A DNA stretch of 34,711 nt from Rhodocyclaceae bacterium (lineage in GTDB: Bacteria > Pseudomonadota > Gammaproteobacteria > Burkholderiales > Rhodocyclaceae). The stretch covers positions 1 to 34,711 of the forward strand of contig JAGRFX010000018.1 in assembly GCA_020445805.1 (NCBI GenBank), given 5' to 3'. Positions 23,282 to 31,180 of this stretch are shown here, one piece after another. Below the pieces are notes generated by a model. It was not told where the DNA came from, ran no database searches, and saw only the letters and a program-made list of their open reading frames with translations. How positions within the stretch are numbered: position 1 is the first letter of the stretch; every line of letters starts with the position of its first letter. Both the position numbers and the translations under genes were made by a program.

Positions 23282-24187
23282 ATGCCGATCCAGTGGTTTC
23301 CCGGGCACATGAATTCCGCACGACGCCAGGCGGCCGAGGCGCTGGCGCGCGTCGACGTGGTGATCGAGGTGGTCGATGCACGCCTTCCGGCCGCGAGCAG
23401 CAATCCCATGATCGCCGAGCTGTGCCGCGCGCGCAGCCGCCCCTGCCTCAAGATCCTGAACAAGTCGGACCTGGCGGATCCGGGCACCACTGCGCAATGG
23501 ATCGAGTATTTCGGGCGGCAGCCGGGCGTGACGGCCAAGGCCCTGTCGTGTCGGGATTCCGGTGAGGCGCGCCGCGTGCCGGACCTGTGCCAGTCCCTGG
23601 CGCCTCATCGCAGCGATGGCACCAAGCCCCTGCGGATGATGATCATGGGCATACCCAACGTCGGCAAATCAACGCTCATGAACGCGCTGCTCAAGCGCAA
23701 GGTGGCCAAGGTCGGTGACGAGCCGGCGGTCACCAAGCAGCAGCAGACCCTCGAACTCGGCGGTCACCGGCGCCTGACCGATACGCCCGGCCTGATGTGG
23801 CCGAAGATCGAACACGATCTTGACGGCTTCATGCTGGCCGCGAGCCATGCCATCGGCCGCAATGCCGTCATCGACGAAGAAGTGGCCGCGGTCCTCGGCG
23901 ACATTCTGCTGGCCCGCTATCCCGAGCCGGTGCTCGCGCGATACCGTCTGGACTCGGTCCCCGACGGCGTGGGGCTGGTCGAGGCGATCGGCGAGCGCCG
24001 CGGATGCCGCCTCAAGGGGGGCGCCCTCGACCTGGAAAAGGCGGCCCGCATCCTGCTGACCGACTACCGCAGCGGGGCCCTCGGGCGGATTTCCCTCGAG
24101 TCACCCGGAAGTCGCCAGACCATGCTGGCGCAGGCGGCTGCTCAGGCCGACGCGCCCGATGCCGACGCCTCGGCGGCGGCCAGCTGA
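23282..24187 (+). CDS. Circularly permuted ribosome-biogenesis GTPase (YlqF/RbgA type)
   Basis: 301 residues. Permuted G-motif order: NKSD (G4) at 60-63, then the P-loop GIPNVGKST (G1) at 123-131, then DTPG (G3) at 167-170. The opening MPIQWFPGHMNSARRQA is the RbgA/YlqF signature, and the C-terminal half is the helical ANTAR-like domain of this family. RbgA helps late large-subunit assembly in Bacillus (family knowledge); the role in this organism is inferred. The ATG at 23282 was chosen for the family start. Upstream in-frame codons add 19 unrelated residues. The 3' end overlaps the convergent unknown gene by 46 bases. Confidence 0.92.
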   Translation: MPIQWFPGHMNSARRQAAEALARVDVVIEVVDARLPAASSNPMIAELCRARSRPCLKILNKSDLADPGTTAQWIEYFGRQPGVTAKALSCRDSGEARRVPDLCQSLAPHRSDGTKPLRMMIMGIPNVGKSTLMNALLKRKVAKVGDEPAVTKQQQTLELGGHRRLTDTPGLMWPKIEHDLDGFMLAASHAIGRNAVIDEEVAAVLGDILLARYPEPVLARYRLDSVPDGVGLVEAIGERRGCRLKGGALDLEKAARILLTDYRSGALGRISLESPGSRQTMLAQAAAQADAPDADASAAAS

Positions 24188-24687
24188 GCCGCAAAATCGA
24201 GGGCGATCGAGAGTTCGATCTCGATCTCAGCATCGTGGCCCGCGGGCCCGTCGATCGGTGCCTGCAGGGCATGCTGCATGGCGGCAAAGAGGCCGGCAAT
24301 CTGCGTCAGCGGGGTCTCGATGATGGCCAGGACCGGCTCGCGCAGGGGGTCGCCGGCCGGAAGCGCCGCAGCCACGTCCCGATGCAACTGGAGCGTGTGG
24401 TCGATGCAGGCCCGCATGGCCCTGACCCGCGCGCCGATCTCGGCGACAGCCAGCACCTCGGGGCCGCCGAAGAGCGCCTCATGGAGCATCTGCAAAGCGT
24501 TGAGGGTGTGCACGAAGGCGACGTCGAGCTCGCCACTGAGGCTGGCGCGGATCCACGGCCAGGTCCGCGACGGTGAGCCCTGCTCCGCATGCTGGCGGCT
24601 GAGTGTGTCGCGAATGTCCCGCGCCTGCTCGCCAAGCCGGATCATCGCGAGCCGGACATCCGGCGCCGCGCCGCTGCGTTCAGCCAT
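24142..24687 (-). CDS. Unknown helical protein coupled to a small Cys-rich gene
   Basis: 181 residues; I do not recognise it. No signal peptide or membrane helix. The sequence looks all-helical, with heptad-like runs (VAFVHTLNALQMLHEALFGG, ARVRAMRACIDHTLQLHRDV, LAIIETPLTQIAGLFAAMQH) and an Ala/Ser-rich end. Its ATG lies eight bases inside the end of the upstream Cys-rich gene, so translation is probably coupled. The start at 24687 is set by that overlap and by GAAGGA just before it; spacing is short. It runs 46 bases into the convergent GTPase gene. Codon third positions look GC-rich like the neighbours, supporting a real gene. Confidence 0.65.
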   Translation of the reverse strand: MAERSGAAPDVRLAMIRLGEQARDIRDTLSRQHAEQGSPSRTWPWIRASLSGELDVAFVHTLNALQMLHEALFGGPEVLAVAEIGARVRAMRACIDHTLQLHRDVAAALPAGDPLREPVLAIIETPLTQIAGLFAAMQHALQAPIDGPAGHDAEIEIELSIALDFAAQLAAAEASASGASA

Positions 24688-24913
24688 GTCCTTCGGGCTG
24701 GGGGACGCCGGGCAGGAGGTCGAGCCACTGGAACCACCGCCCGCAGGCATTGCGCAGATTGCGATTGGAGCCGTGCCACGGACCATCGACGCATTGCCCG
24801 ACCACGGCTTCGTGATCAAAGCAGACCGTCCCCGCCGACTGGCCGACACGGCGCGGGCCGCTCCAGCGGTGACAGGTACAGCAACGCCTGGCGTCGGCCT
24901 GGATCAAGGTCAT
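24680..24913 (-). CDS. Small cysteine-rich protein, possible zinc-binding
   Basis: 77 residues, absent signal peptide. Six Cys: CCTC at 11-14, C31, C41 and C57, with His15, His34 and His47 nearby and conserved-looking Trp-Gly turns (RWSGPRR, CVDGPWHGS, ACGRWFQW). The Cys spacing suggests a small zinc-binding fold. I recall similar short proteins in proteobacteria but cannot name a family. A GAGGGG lies six bases before the ATG. Its stop lies within the next gene's start, so both form a two-gene unit. Confidence 0.6.
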   Translation of the reverse strand: MTLIQADARRCCTCHRWSGPRRVGQSAGTVCFDHEAVVGQCVDGPWHGSNRNLRNACGRWFQWLDLLPGVPQPEGHG

Positions 24914-24991
24914 GGGGCCCCCTCGTGGATGCGATGGTGCAGTGCATGATTATGCCCTGCCATCGCGCGGGGTGCGAGGCCGGGCGTCGGC

Positions 24992-25363
24992 TCAGAGGCC
25001 GGCCGGCGCGATGGCGCGGACGAAGATTACGGCGTCAAACCGACGCTTCAGCAGCTTGCTGTAGAAATCGCGCATCACGACCCCATCGGGAAAGCGGATG
25101 GTGCTGCCGTCGACGACCGGGGTCCTGGGTGCCGCGAGCCACAGGGAGCCATCGCTCTCGCGGACCTCGACATAGGTGTATTCATTGGCATCCATGTGCT
25201 GCAGGACGCGCCCCTGGCGACTGAGGGGCACATCCTGGGGGCGCACCAGCGGACGCATCATCTCCATCGCCGCGTCGGGCGACGGGTGCCCGGGTGGTGG
25301 TGCGGCCACAGCCAGCGCAGGCAGGTTCAGGGCGGCGGCAAGCAGGGACGTTCGTAGGCCCAT
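24992..25363 (-). CDS. NrfJ-like periplasmic protein
   Basis: 123 residues with an N-terminal signal peptide (about 1-21, ending LAVAA). The mature part is a single small domain: GRVLQHMDANEYTYVEVRES, GSLWLAAPRTPVVDGSTIRF, then MRDFYSKLLKRRFDAVIFV. This is the pattern I associate with NrfJ-related proteins, which sit near nitrite-reductase or other multihaem cytochrome genes in some bacteria; its function is not established. There is a nine-haem cytochrome about 6 kb away, but no direct link. It is 97 bases downstream of the chemoreceptor gene on the same strand and might be co-transcribed. Confidence 0.75.
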   Translation of the reverse strand: MGLRTSLLAAALNLPALAVAAPPPGHPSPDAAMEMMRPLVRPQDVPLSRQGRVLQHMDANEYTYVEVRESDGSLWLAAPRTPVVDGSTIRFPDGVVMRDFYSKLLKRRFDAVIFVRAIAPAGL

Positions 25364-25460
25364 GGGGTCGCTCGATCGGAAGTCGGTTCGCCACCATGAT
25401 GTTCCGTGCCGCGGAGGAGGGCAAGCGGCGAGGCCTGCCACTCCGGCGGCGAAAGGGGGC

Positions 25461-27074
25461 TCAGTTGAGCCGGAACTGGGCGGTCGATTGCTGCAGTCGG
25501 ACCGACACGCCTTCGAGGTTCTTGGCGGCTTCGGCGGTGCTCCGGACGGCCGCACTGTTTTCCTCGCTCGACACCGCAATCTGCTCGACGCGGCGCGCGA
25601 TATCGTTGCTGGCCGCGGACTGCTCCCGCAGGGCGTTGGTGATCTCCTCGACCGATTCGACCACGCTGGTCGATTTCTGGCCGATTTCCGCGATCGTGTC
25701 GCGGGCCTGTTCCGACAGGGTATTGCCGGCGCGCACCTTGTCCACCGCCGAATGCATGCCGCCGACCACCTCGCGGGTGACCGACTGGATCTCGCCGATC
25801 ATGCGCGTGATGTCCTGGGTCGATTGGCCGGTCCGCTCGGCGAGCTTGCGCACCTCGTCGGCGACCACCGCGAAGCCGCGGCCCTGTTCGCCGGCGCGGG
25901 CCGCCTCGATGGCAGCGTTGAGCGCGAGCAGGTTGGTCTGGTCGGCCACATCGCGGATCACCATCACGATCGACGAGATCTCCTCGGACAGGCGTCCGAG
26001 CTCCTCGATCCGGCTGGCGGCGTCTTCCACCGCCGAGGACGTGTCGCGGTTACCGACCAGCAGCTTGTCGATGACGGTGCCCCCCTGGCGCGAGGCGGCG
26101 CCGGACGACACCGAGGCCTCGCGCACGTCGTCCGCCCGCGACGACACGTGGCTGATCGAGACCGACATCTGTTCCACACTGGCGGCCATCGACGAGGCCG
26201 ACTGCGACTGTTCGTCCGTGGCCACGGACAGTTGCTCCGTGGTGGTCGACAGTTCCTCGCTCATGGCCGCGACCTGCTCGGCATCGGTCTGCATGCGGGT
26301 CACGATGTCCCGGAGCTTCTGGCGCATTTCCTGGCACGAGTGGAGCATCTGGGCGAATTCGTCGCGTCCGGAAACCCGGATGTCGCCCGTCAGGTCGCCG
26401 GCGGCAATGCGCCGCGTGACGTCCTGGGCGGTGTTGAGCGCCTTGAGGATCGATGACGCGATCTTCAGGCTCACGATGGCCAGCAGGATCGCGACCGCCG
26501 CACCGATGGCGATCGACACCTGAATAGTCTCGCGGCGGGTCGCGTCGAACGCTTCGTCGGCCTTGACGGCTTCGCTCAGGGTCGAATCCGCCATGGCCTT
26601 CATGTTCGTGCGGACCGCATTCACATGGGTGTCGATCTCGGCGTCGATCGTGCGCACGGAGGCGTCGACCGCGTCGGCGTATTCCAGGGTCGGCAGGAGC
26701 TTGCCCTCGAACAGGGCCACGATGGCCTCGATGCCGCTGCGGGCATCGGCCACGGATTTCTTTTCGGCGGGCGTGTCCGCATCAGCGGCGAGCCGGTCGA
26801 GATCCGCAAATGCTTCCTTCTTGAGGGCTGAAAAATCGGCCTTGGCAACGGGGAGATCCCGGTTGATGACCGCATCGCCGATGATCCGGTAGAACTGGGC
26901 GCCCAGGCGGGAGGCCTCCATGGCCCGGCTCGCCGTCTGGGAGCGGAGGTAGGCGTCGTCCTGCTGCTGGCCGAGCATGTTGAGCTCGACCGCCACCAGG
27001 ATGACCAGCACGGCAATGGCCGAGAAGCCCAGGGCCGCCAGGGCCATCAATCGAAAGCGCACACTCGCTAGCAT
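25461..27074 (-). CDS. Methyl-accepting chemotaxis protein
   Basis: A 537-residue chemoreceptor. First membrane helix about 8-30, periplasmic helical-bundle sensor about 31-185, second helix about 186-208, HAMP about 209-262. The cytoplasmic coiled-coil signalling domain has its hairpin tip at about 373-401 (VIRDVADQTNLLALNAAIEA, then ARAGEQGRGF). It binds CheA/CheW at the tip and is methylated on the flanking coils. There is no C-terminal NWxTF pentapeptide for CheR/CheB docking. GGAG lies nine bases before the ATG. Ligand unknown. No other che genes lie in the window. Confidence 0.96.
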   Translation of the reverse strand: MLASVRFRLMALAALGFSAIAVLVILVAVELNMLGQQQDDAYLRSQTASRAMEASRLGAQFYRIIGDAVINRDLPVAKADFSALKKEAFADLDRLAADADTPAEKKSVADARSGIEAIVALFEGKLLPTLEYADAVDASVRTIDAEIDTHVNAVRTNMKAMADSTLSEAVKADEAFDATRRETIQVSIAIGAAVAILLAIVSLKIASSILKALNTAQDVTRRIAAGDLTGDIRVSGRDEFAQMLHSCQEMRQKLRDIVTRMQTDAEQVAAMSEELSTTTEQLSVATDEQSQSASSMAASVEQMSVSISHVSSRADDVREASVSSGAASRQGGTVIDKLLVGNRDTSSAVEDAASRIEELGRLSEEISSIVMVIRDVADQTNLLALNAAIEAARAGEQGRGFAVVADEVRKLAERTGQSTQDITRMIGEIQSVTREVVGGMHSAVDKVRAGNTLSEQARDTIAEIGQKSTSVVESVEEITNALREQSAASNDIARRVEQIAVSSEENSAAVRSTAEAAKNLEGVSVRLQQSTAQFRLN

Positions 27075-27179
27075 GTCGAATCTCCACGAAAGTGAAATGG
27101 TTTTCGTCTTCAGGCGTAACGACCGCTGGAATTGTTACTTTATGCAACTTTAGTCGTAGTGGCGCGCGAAATGCCCGCG

Positions 27180-27212
27180 GCATTCGCTGTGTGGCGCCGC
27201 AATAGCGAATGC
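27180..27212. repeat. Inverted repeat between LolA-like gene and chemoreceptor gene
   Basis: GCATTCGCT and AGCGAATGC are exact complements, 15 bases apart, and a near copy of the unit (GCGAAATGCC) lies just left of it. It lies just after the LolA-like stop, so it may be a transcript-end stem. There is no T-tract. It could equally be an operator for the chemoreceptor gene. Confidence 0.45.
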
Positions 27213-27222
27213 TTTCAGAGTC

Positions 27223-27951
27223 TTATCTGGCGCCATTGTTGTTAGGTGCACGTGCAAAAAAATTCACGGACTCGATGGTCGAGTAGCCGATCGCGTGGCC
27301 CATGGCGAAGTGCGCCTCACGGGTGGCCACCAGGTGGCCGTCGATCTGCCGGAAGTCCCCATACTCGGTGGCGAATTCCAGGTTGCCGATACCCAGGCCG
27401 GAGGCGCGCACGATGCGACCGCTCTCGCCCTCCACATCGACGAGCAGGCGGAGGGGCGGCGCCAGGTTCAGGATCAGAATGTCGAGGCGTGTGCCGTCGC
27501 TGGCGGGTCGGCTGCCGAAATAGCTCACCGGCGCATCGGGCGCCAGCAGGTTCCAGGGCAGCAGCGCGCGCGCCGCCTGCAGCCGCATCGCCATGACGAA
27601 GGCCTCACCCATGGGGCGCTCGCCCTGCCATGCCCTGTCTCCTGCCAGGCTTCTCAGTTCGGTGCCGCCCGGGTAGTCGAGGCGGATCTGGAACCGATCA
27701 GGGGCGGCCCACTGGCGCTGCATGGGCCCATCGCCGCGGGTCACCGAGTGCGTCCGACCGGTTGCGCGCAGCGCCGCAAACCGGGGGGGCGAGCCATAGG
27801 CGCCCTGGACGCGCGCCAGCACGGATTCGACCGACTCGGCGTGCGCGGGGAGGGCCGCCGCAGCCCAGAGTCCGACGAGCCACGGGAGCAGGGCGCGGGT
27901 CGTGGGTCGATGGCACGTCCGTCGCGACACGGAATGGCTGCGTGCGGACAC
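27223..27951 (-). CDS. Secreted LolA-like/unknown protein
   Basis: 242 residues with a signal peptide (about 20-38, ending PAHA) after an Arg-rich start. The mature part reads like a LolA/LppX-type half-barrel: RFAALRATGRTHSVTRGDGP, PDRFQIRLDYPGGTELRSLA, GDRAWQG, and LRLLVDVEGESGRIVRASGL with FATEYGDFRQIDGHLVATRE. Such folds bind lipid or a hydrophobic ligand in the periplasm. It is not LolA itself and I can give no specific role. The start is a GTG with GGAG seven bases before it; a later start would cut the Arg-rich part. It is divergent from slyX. Confidence 0.75.
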   Translation of the reverse strand: MSARSHSVSRRTCHRPTTRALLPWLVGLWAAAALPAHAESVESVLARVQGAYGSPPRFAALRATGRTHSVTRGDGPMQRQWAAPDRFQIRLDYPGGTELRSLAGDRAWQGERPMGEAFVMAMRLQAARALLPWNLLAPDAPVSYFGSRPASDGTRLDILILNLAPPLRLLVDVEGESGRIVRASGLGIGNLEFATEYGDFRQIDGHLVATREAHFAMGHAIGYSTIESVNFFARAPNNNGAR

Positions 27952-27982
27952 GGGGGTACTCCGGGTAGGACATGGGAAGTCC

Positions 27983-27988
27983 TATAAT
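27983..27988 (+). promoter_or_regulatory. Candidate -10 box of slyX
   Basis: A consensus TATAAT lies 27 bases before the slyX ATG in a GC-rich setting. The -35 region is poor. Just before it AGGAC-N7-GTCCT forms an inverted repeat at about 27967-27983, a possible operator. Confidence 0.5.
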
Positions 27989-28015
27989 GCCACGCCCAGA
28001 ACCTAGGACGACGCC

Positions 28016-28225
28016 ATGGATCCTGCCGCCCGGCTCGATGACCTGGAGACCAAGCTCACCCTCGCCGAGGACCTCCTCGACACCCTCAACATGACCGTCT
28101 TCCGGCAGCAGGAGCAGATCCAGGCGCTGCAGCGTCAGTTGAACGAACTGGCACGTCAGCTGGCGGGCATGGGGGCGCCGGATGCCAATGCCCGGCCGAT
28201 TGACGAGGTACCACCCCACTATTGA
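28016..28225 (+). CDS. slyX: SlyX family protein
   Basis: 69-residue coiled-coil protein. It shows LDDLETKLTLAEDLLDTLN, then VFRQQEQIQALQRQLNELAR, and the typical PPHY end. Length matches E. coli SlyX. Its function is unclear. AGGAC lies seven bases before the ATG, with a TATAAT box upstream. It converges with the unknown gene at 28328. Confidence 0.95.
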   Translation: MDPAARLDDLETKLTLAEDLLDTLNMTVFRQQEQIQALQRQLNELARQLAGMGAPDANARPIDEVPPHY

Positions 28226-28327
28226 GCACGCGTGAGCAAAGGCCATCGGGGGCCTGGCGCGATCGGCGCGGAGGATCGCTGTGCGTGCCGGGCCGGTTGC
28301 CGCCGCCGGGCGCTCACTTGGGTCGAC

Positions 28328-29029
28328 TCAGTTCGTGGTGCCGGCAGCCGGTTCCGAAGGGTCGGCGAGGCTGCCGTCGGCTGCCGTGAGGGGGGTGCTG
28401 AGCCGGTCGAAATCGGCGGGCGCCACGTACTGCAGCAGCTCGCGGCCTTTTGGATCCAGCAGGATGTCGAGTCCGCGCTCGGGATAGAGCAGGTGTTCGC
28501 GGCCTTCGCCCGCGTCGATGCGCCGGGCGGGCTCGCCGAAGCGGGCCTGCACGGTGGCCATGTCGAGGCTGGCGGAGGGGATCAGGGTCACGGAGCTGAT
28601 CGGCCATGCAAGCGCGGCCCGCTGGTCTTCGGCGGCCAGGGTCAGCTTGCGGGCACCGCTGCGCATGCCCGAGGCATCGGTCACCCGTTCGGCCAGGTCG
28701 GACAGCATCGTGTCGGGTACCGCCAGGGTCAGGATCAGCCGTCCGGTCACGAAGCCGAGTTGTACCCGCTCCAGATACGCCTCCAGCGCCAGGGCACGGC
28801 CCGCATCCATGATCAGTGCGATCTCGTGCTCGGGACCGTGCAGTTGGACTGCATCAGCGAGTGTGCTGCCGGGCAGCCGCAGGCCCATCACCGAACTGCC
28901 GCCATGGCCGTCGGTGACAATGTTCCAGGGCAGATGTGCCTCGGGGCGCTGGGCGGATGGCGGTGGCAGGACAAACGGCAGCGCCAGCGCGAGCAGGATC
29001 AGGCCCCCCAGCCATGCGGCCAGTTTCAT
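28328..29029 (-). CDS. Unknown membrane-anchored protein coupled to rlhA
   Basis: 233 residues; I do not recognise it. It has an N-terminal hydrophobic segment (about 3-23) that may be a signal anchor or an uncleaved signal peptide, so the rest is probably periplasmic. The mature part is mixed alpha/beta with a repeat-free sequence, e.g. PWNIVTDGHGGSSVMGLRLP, LPGSTLADAVQLHGPEHEIA, and LYPERGLDILLDPKGRELLQ near the end. The ATG overlaps the rlhA stop as ATGA, so its synthesis is translationally tied to a cytosolic rRNA-modification protein, an odd pairing. It converges with slyX. Confidence 0.72.
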   Translation of the reverse strand: MKLAAWLGGLILLALALPFVLPPPSAQRPEAHLPWNIVTDGHGGSSVMGLRLPGSTLADAVQLHGPEHEIALIMDAGRALALEAYLERVQLGFVTGRLILTLAVPDTMLSDLAERVTDASGMRSGARKLTLAAEDQRAALAWPISSVTLIPSASLDMATVQARFGEPARRIDAGEGREHLLYPERGLDILLDPKGRELLQYVAPADFDRLSTPLTAADGSLADPSEPAAGTTN

Positions 29030-30936
29030 GCGCGTTCCTCCCCCTTGGCGGGGCGGCGCATCAAGGTGAGCGGCACGGCGGCCGGCTCGAAGACGCCGGG
29101 CCTGAGGGCACCCACCACATGCATTTCGCAGCGCTTGCAGTCGAAGCGCAGGGTCAGGCGGTCCTTGCCGTGGACCAGCTGCATCGGGTCCGGGCGGATG
29201 CCCTTGACCTGCTTCGGGCACAGATTGAAGCTGAAGCGCAGGCAGTGACGAGTGATCATCAGCGACACATCGCCGGGTTCGTGGTTGGCCTCATAGGCGT
29301 CGGCGACCAGCGACACGCCGTGGCGTTCGTAGAAACGGCGGGCCGCGCCGTTCAGGACGTTCCCCAGGTAGGAGAGCTCGGTCTGCGGGTAGACCGGCGC
29401 CGGCGTTCGTGCAGGCGACCGCATGGGTACGCTGCGGGCAATGTTGCGTTCCGCCACCAGGGCCGCGACGGCCTCACGGCGCATCTGATTGAGGGTGGCG
29501 GCCTGGACAAAGGGGCAGCGAGCGAGCTCGATCGAGAAACCCCGCAACTGGAAATCCGATTCTCCGAACCGGGCGAGCTGGCGCTGAAGGGTGTCGCGCG
29601 CCCGCTCCTGGTCCCTGGCATCGTCGGGAGGGTAGGGCTGGGACACCGTCACGCGGTGGCCATCCTCGTCCTGCAGCTCGACCTGCAAGGCCTGTCCCTG
29701 CCGCAAGACCCGCAGGTCCACTGCGATTCGGCGCTCGGCTGACGGGCGTTCCATCAGCCGCTCGAATGCCTGGTCGTGGTTGCGGTAGAGGGCCATGCCT
29801 TCGCTGAGGCCTTCCGGCGCGGTCGCGGGCCACAGCCGTGTGCCCTCGGCGCGGTTGATGCGCATGCCGCCCAGCGAACCGTCGGGCCGGTAGAAGCTGA
29901 GTCCGTCGCCATTGGTGAAGGGCACCTCGGATGCCACCTCCAGCCATCCGCTGCCCATGCGCCGGACCTCGCCGACGGGCTCGCCCACGTACTTGGGCGA
30001 ATCGAAGGCACCGATGTCGGCCTGGCGTCCATGGGCAAAGTAATCGGTGGCTCCGCGGTTGAAGCTCTTCTCCGGACGTGGCGTGAATGTGTATTGGCAG
30101 CGGCCCGAGCTCGCCCGTTGGTACCCGGGCGCTTCCGAAATGAGCCGATCGAGCAGTTGGCGGTAATGGGCGGTCACGTTCTTGACGTAGCCCAGGTCCT
30201 TGAGACGGCCCTCGATCTTGAAACTGCGCACCCCGGCATCGGCCAGCGCCCTGAGGTTGGCGCTCTGGTCGTTGTCCTTCATCGACAGCAGGTGCTTGCC
30301 CGTGGCGACGGGTTCGCCGGCGGCGTCGGTCAGGTCGTAGGGCAGGCGGCAGGCCTGCGAGCATTCGCCGCGATTGGCACTGCGGCCGGTGTGGGCATGG
30401 CTGATGTAGCACTGCCCACTGTAGGCGACGCACAGGGCGCCGTGCACAAAGTACTCGAGCACGGCATCGGTCTGCGCCGCGATCGTCCGGATCTCGTCGA
30501 GCGTGAGCTCGCGCGCCAGCACGACCTGCGAAAAACCGACGCCGGACAGGAAGCTGACCTTGTCCGCGCTGCGGTTGTCGGTCTGGGTGCTGGCGTGCAG
30601 CTGGATCGGCGGCAGATCGAGTTCGAGCAGACCCATGTCCTGGACGATGAGGGCGTCCGCGCCGGCCCGGTGGCATTCCCAGGCCAGTTGCCGTGCCGGC
30701 TCCAGCTCCTCGTCCGTGAGGATCGTGTTCAGGGCCACAAAGACGTGGGCATCGAAGCGGTGGGCGAAGTCGGCGAGGCGGGCGATGTCTTCGACCGGAT
30801 TGCCGGCCCCATGGCGAGCGCCAAAACCCGGTCCGCCGATATAGACCGCATCCGCGCCGTGGCGGATCGCCTCGATGCCGAAATCGGCATTGCGGGCAGG
30901 GGCAAGCAGCTCGAGGCGCTGGGTCGGGGGAGGCAT
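29026..30936 (-). CDS. rlhA: U32 family 23S rRNA C2501 hydroxylation protein (RlhA)
   Basis: 636 residues, in the size class of E. coli RlhA (YdcP) rather than the shorter TrhP (YegQ). RlhA is needed for 5-hydroxylation of C2501 in 23S rRNA. The N-terminal barrel begins LELLAPARNADFGIEAIRHG and GADAVYIGGPGFGARHGAGN. The Cys cluster of the U32 family is at VHGALCVAYSGQCYISHA and SANRGECSQACRLPYDL, likely an Fe-S site. The C-terminal half (YPPDDARDQERARDTLQRQL and RFDCKRCEMHVVG near the end) is RlhA-like. I chose the ATG at 30936 for the family start; a TTG at 30993 would add 19 residues without similarity. It overlaps the downstream unknown gene by 4 bases. Confidence 0.92.
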   Translation of the reverse strand: MPPPTQRLELLAPARNADFGIEAIRHGADAVYIGGPGFGARHGAGNPVEDIARLADFAHRFDAHVFVALNTILTDEELEPARQLAWECHRAGADALIVQDMGLLELDLPPIQLHASTQTDNRSADKVSFLSGVGFSQVVLARELTLDEIRTIAAQTDAVLEYFVHGALCVAYSGQCYISHAHTGRSANRGECSQACRLPYDLTDAAGEPVATGKHLLSMKDNDQSANLRALADAGVRSFKIEGRLKDLGYVKNVTAHYRQLLDRLISEAPGYQRASSGRCQYTFTPRPEKSFNRGATDYFAHGRQADIGAFDSPKYVGEPVGEVRRMGSGWLEVASEVPFTNGDGLSFYRPDGSLGGMRINRAEGTRLWPATAPEGLSEGMALYRNHDQAFERLMERPSAERRIAVDLRVLRQGQALQVELQDEDGHRVTVSQPYPPDDARDQERARDTLQRQLARFGESDFQLRGFSIELARCPFVQAATLNQMRREAVAALVAERNIARSVPMRSPARTPAPVYPQTELSYLGNVLNGAARRFYERHGVSLVADAYEANHEPGDVSLMITRHCLRFSFNLCPKQVKGIRPDPMQLVHGKDRLTLRFDCKRCEMHVVGALRPGVFEPAAVPLTLMRRPAKGEERA

Positions 30937-31035
30937 CGCAGGTGTCTTCGGTCGGAGAGGGCGAATGGTGGCATGGGCGGGGCTGCCCTTCAATAGAGGG
31001 CCCCGGCGAGGCGGTTCTCTTAAGGCTGGCTTATA

Positions 31036-31061
31036 AGTGTTTCGGGATATTTGAAAACACT
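31036..31061. promoter_or_regulatory. Inverted repeat upstream of the nonahaem cytochrome gene
   Basis: AGTGTTT-N12-AAACACT is a perfect 7-bp inverted repeat in the AT-rich 244-base spacer between rlhA and the cytochrome gene. It lies 120 bases before the cytochrome start and 100 before the rlhA start. It does not match an FNR (TTGAT-N4-ATCAA) or CRP site. It may be an operator for either gene. Confidence 0.4.
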
Positions 31062-31180
31062 ACCGCTCATCCGGATCGCGATTGACGTGGGAAAATTTGC
31101 CGCAAAAATGTCATAAACCATCACAAGAATATGGTTTTCAGCACCTCGAAGCTGCTCACTGACATTCCAGGGAGGTATGC

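Noticed and set aside
28232..29248. 338-codon plus-strand frame after slyX
   Set aside because: It lies opposite the coupled membrane protein and rlhA, has Gln/Gly/His-rich composition and no family features.
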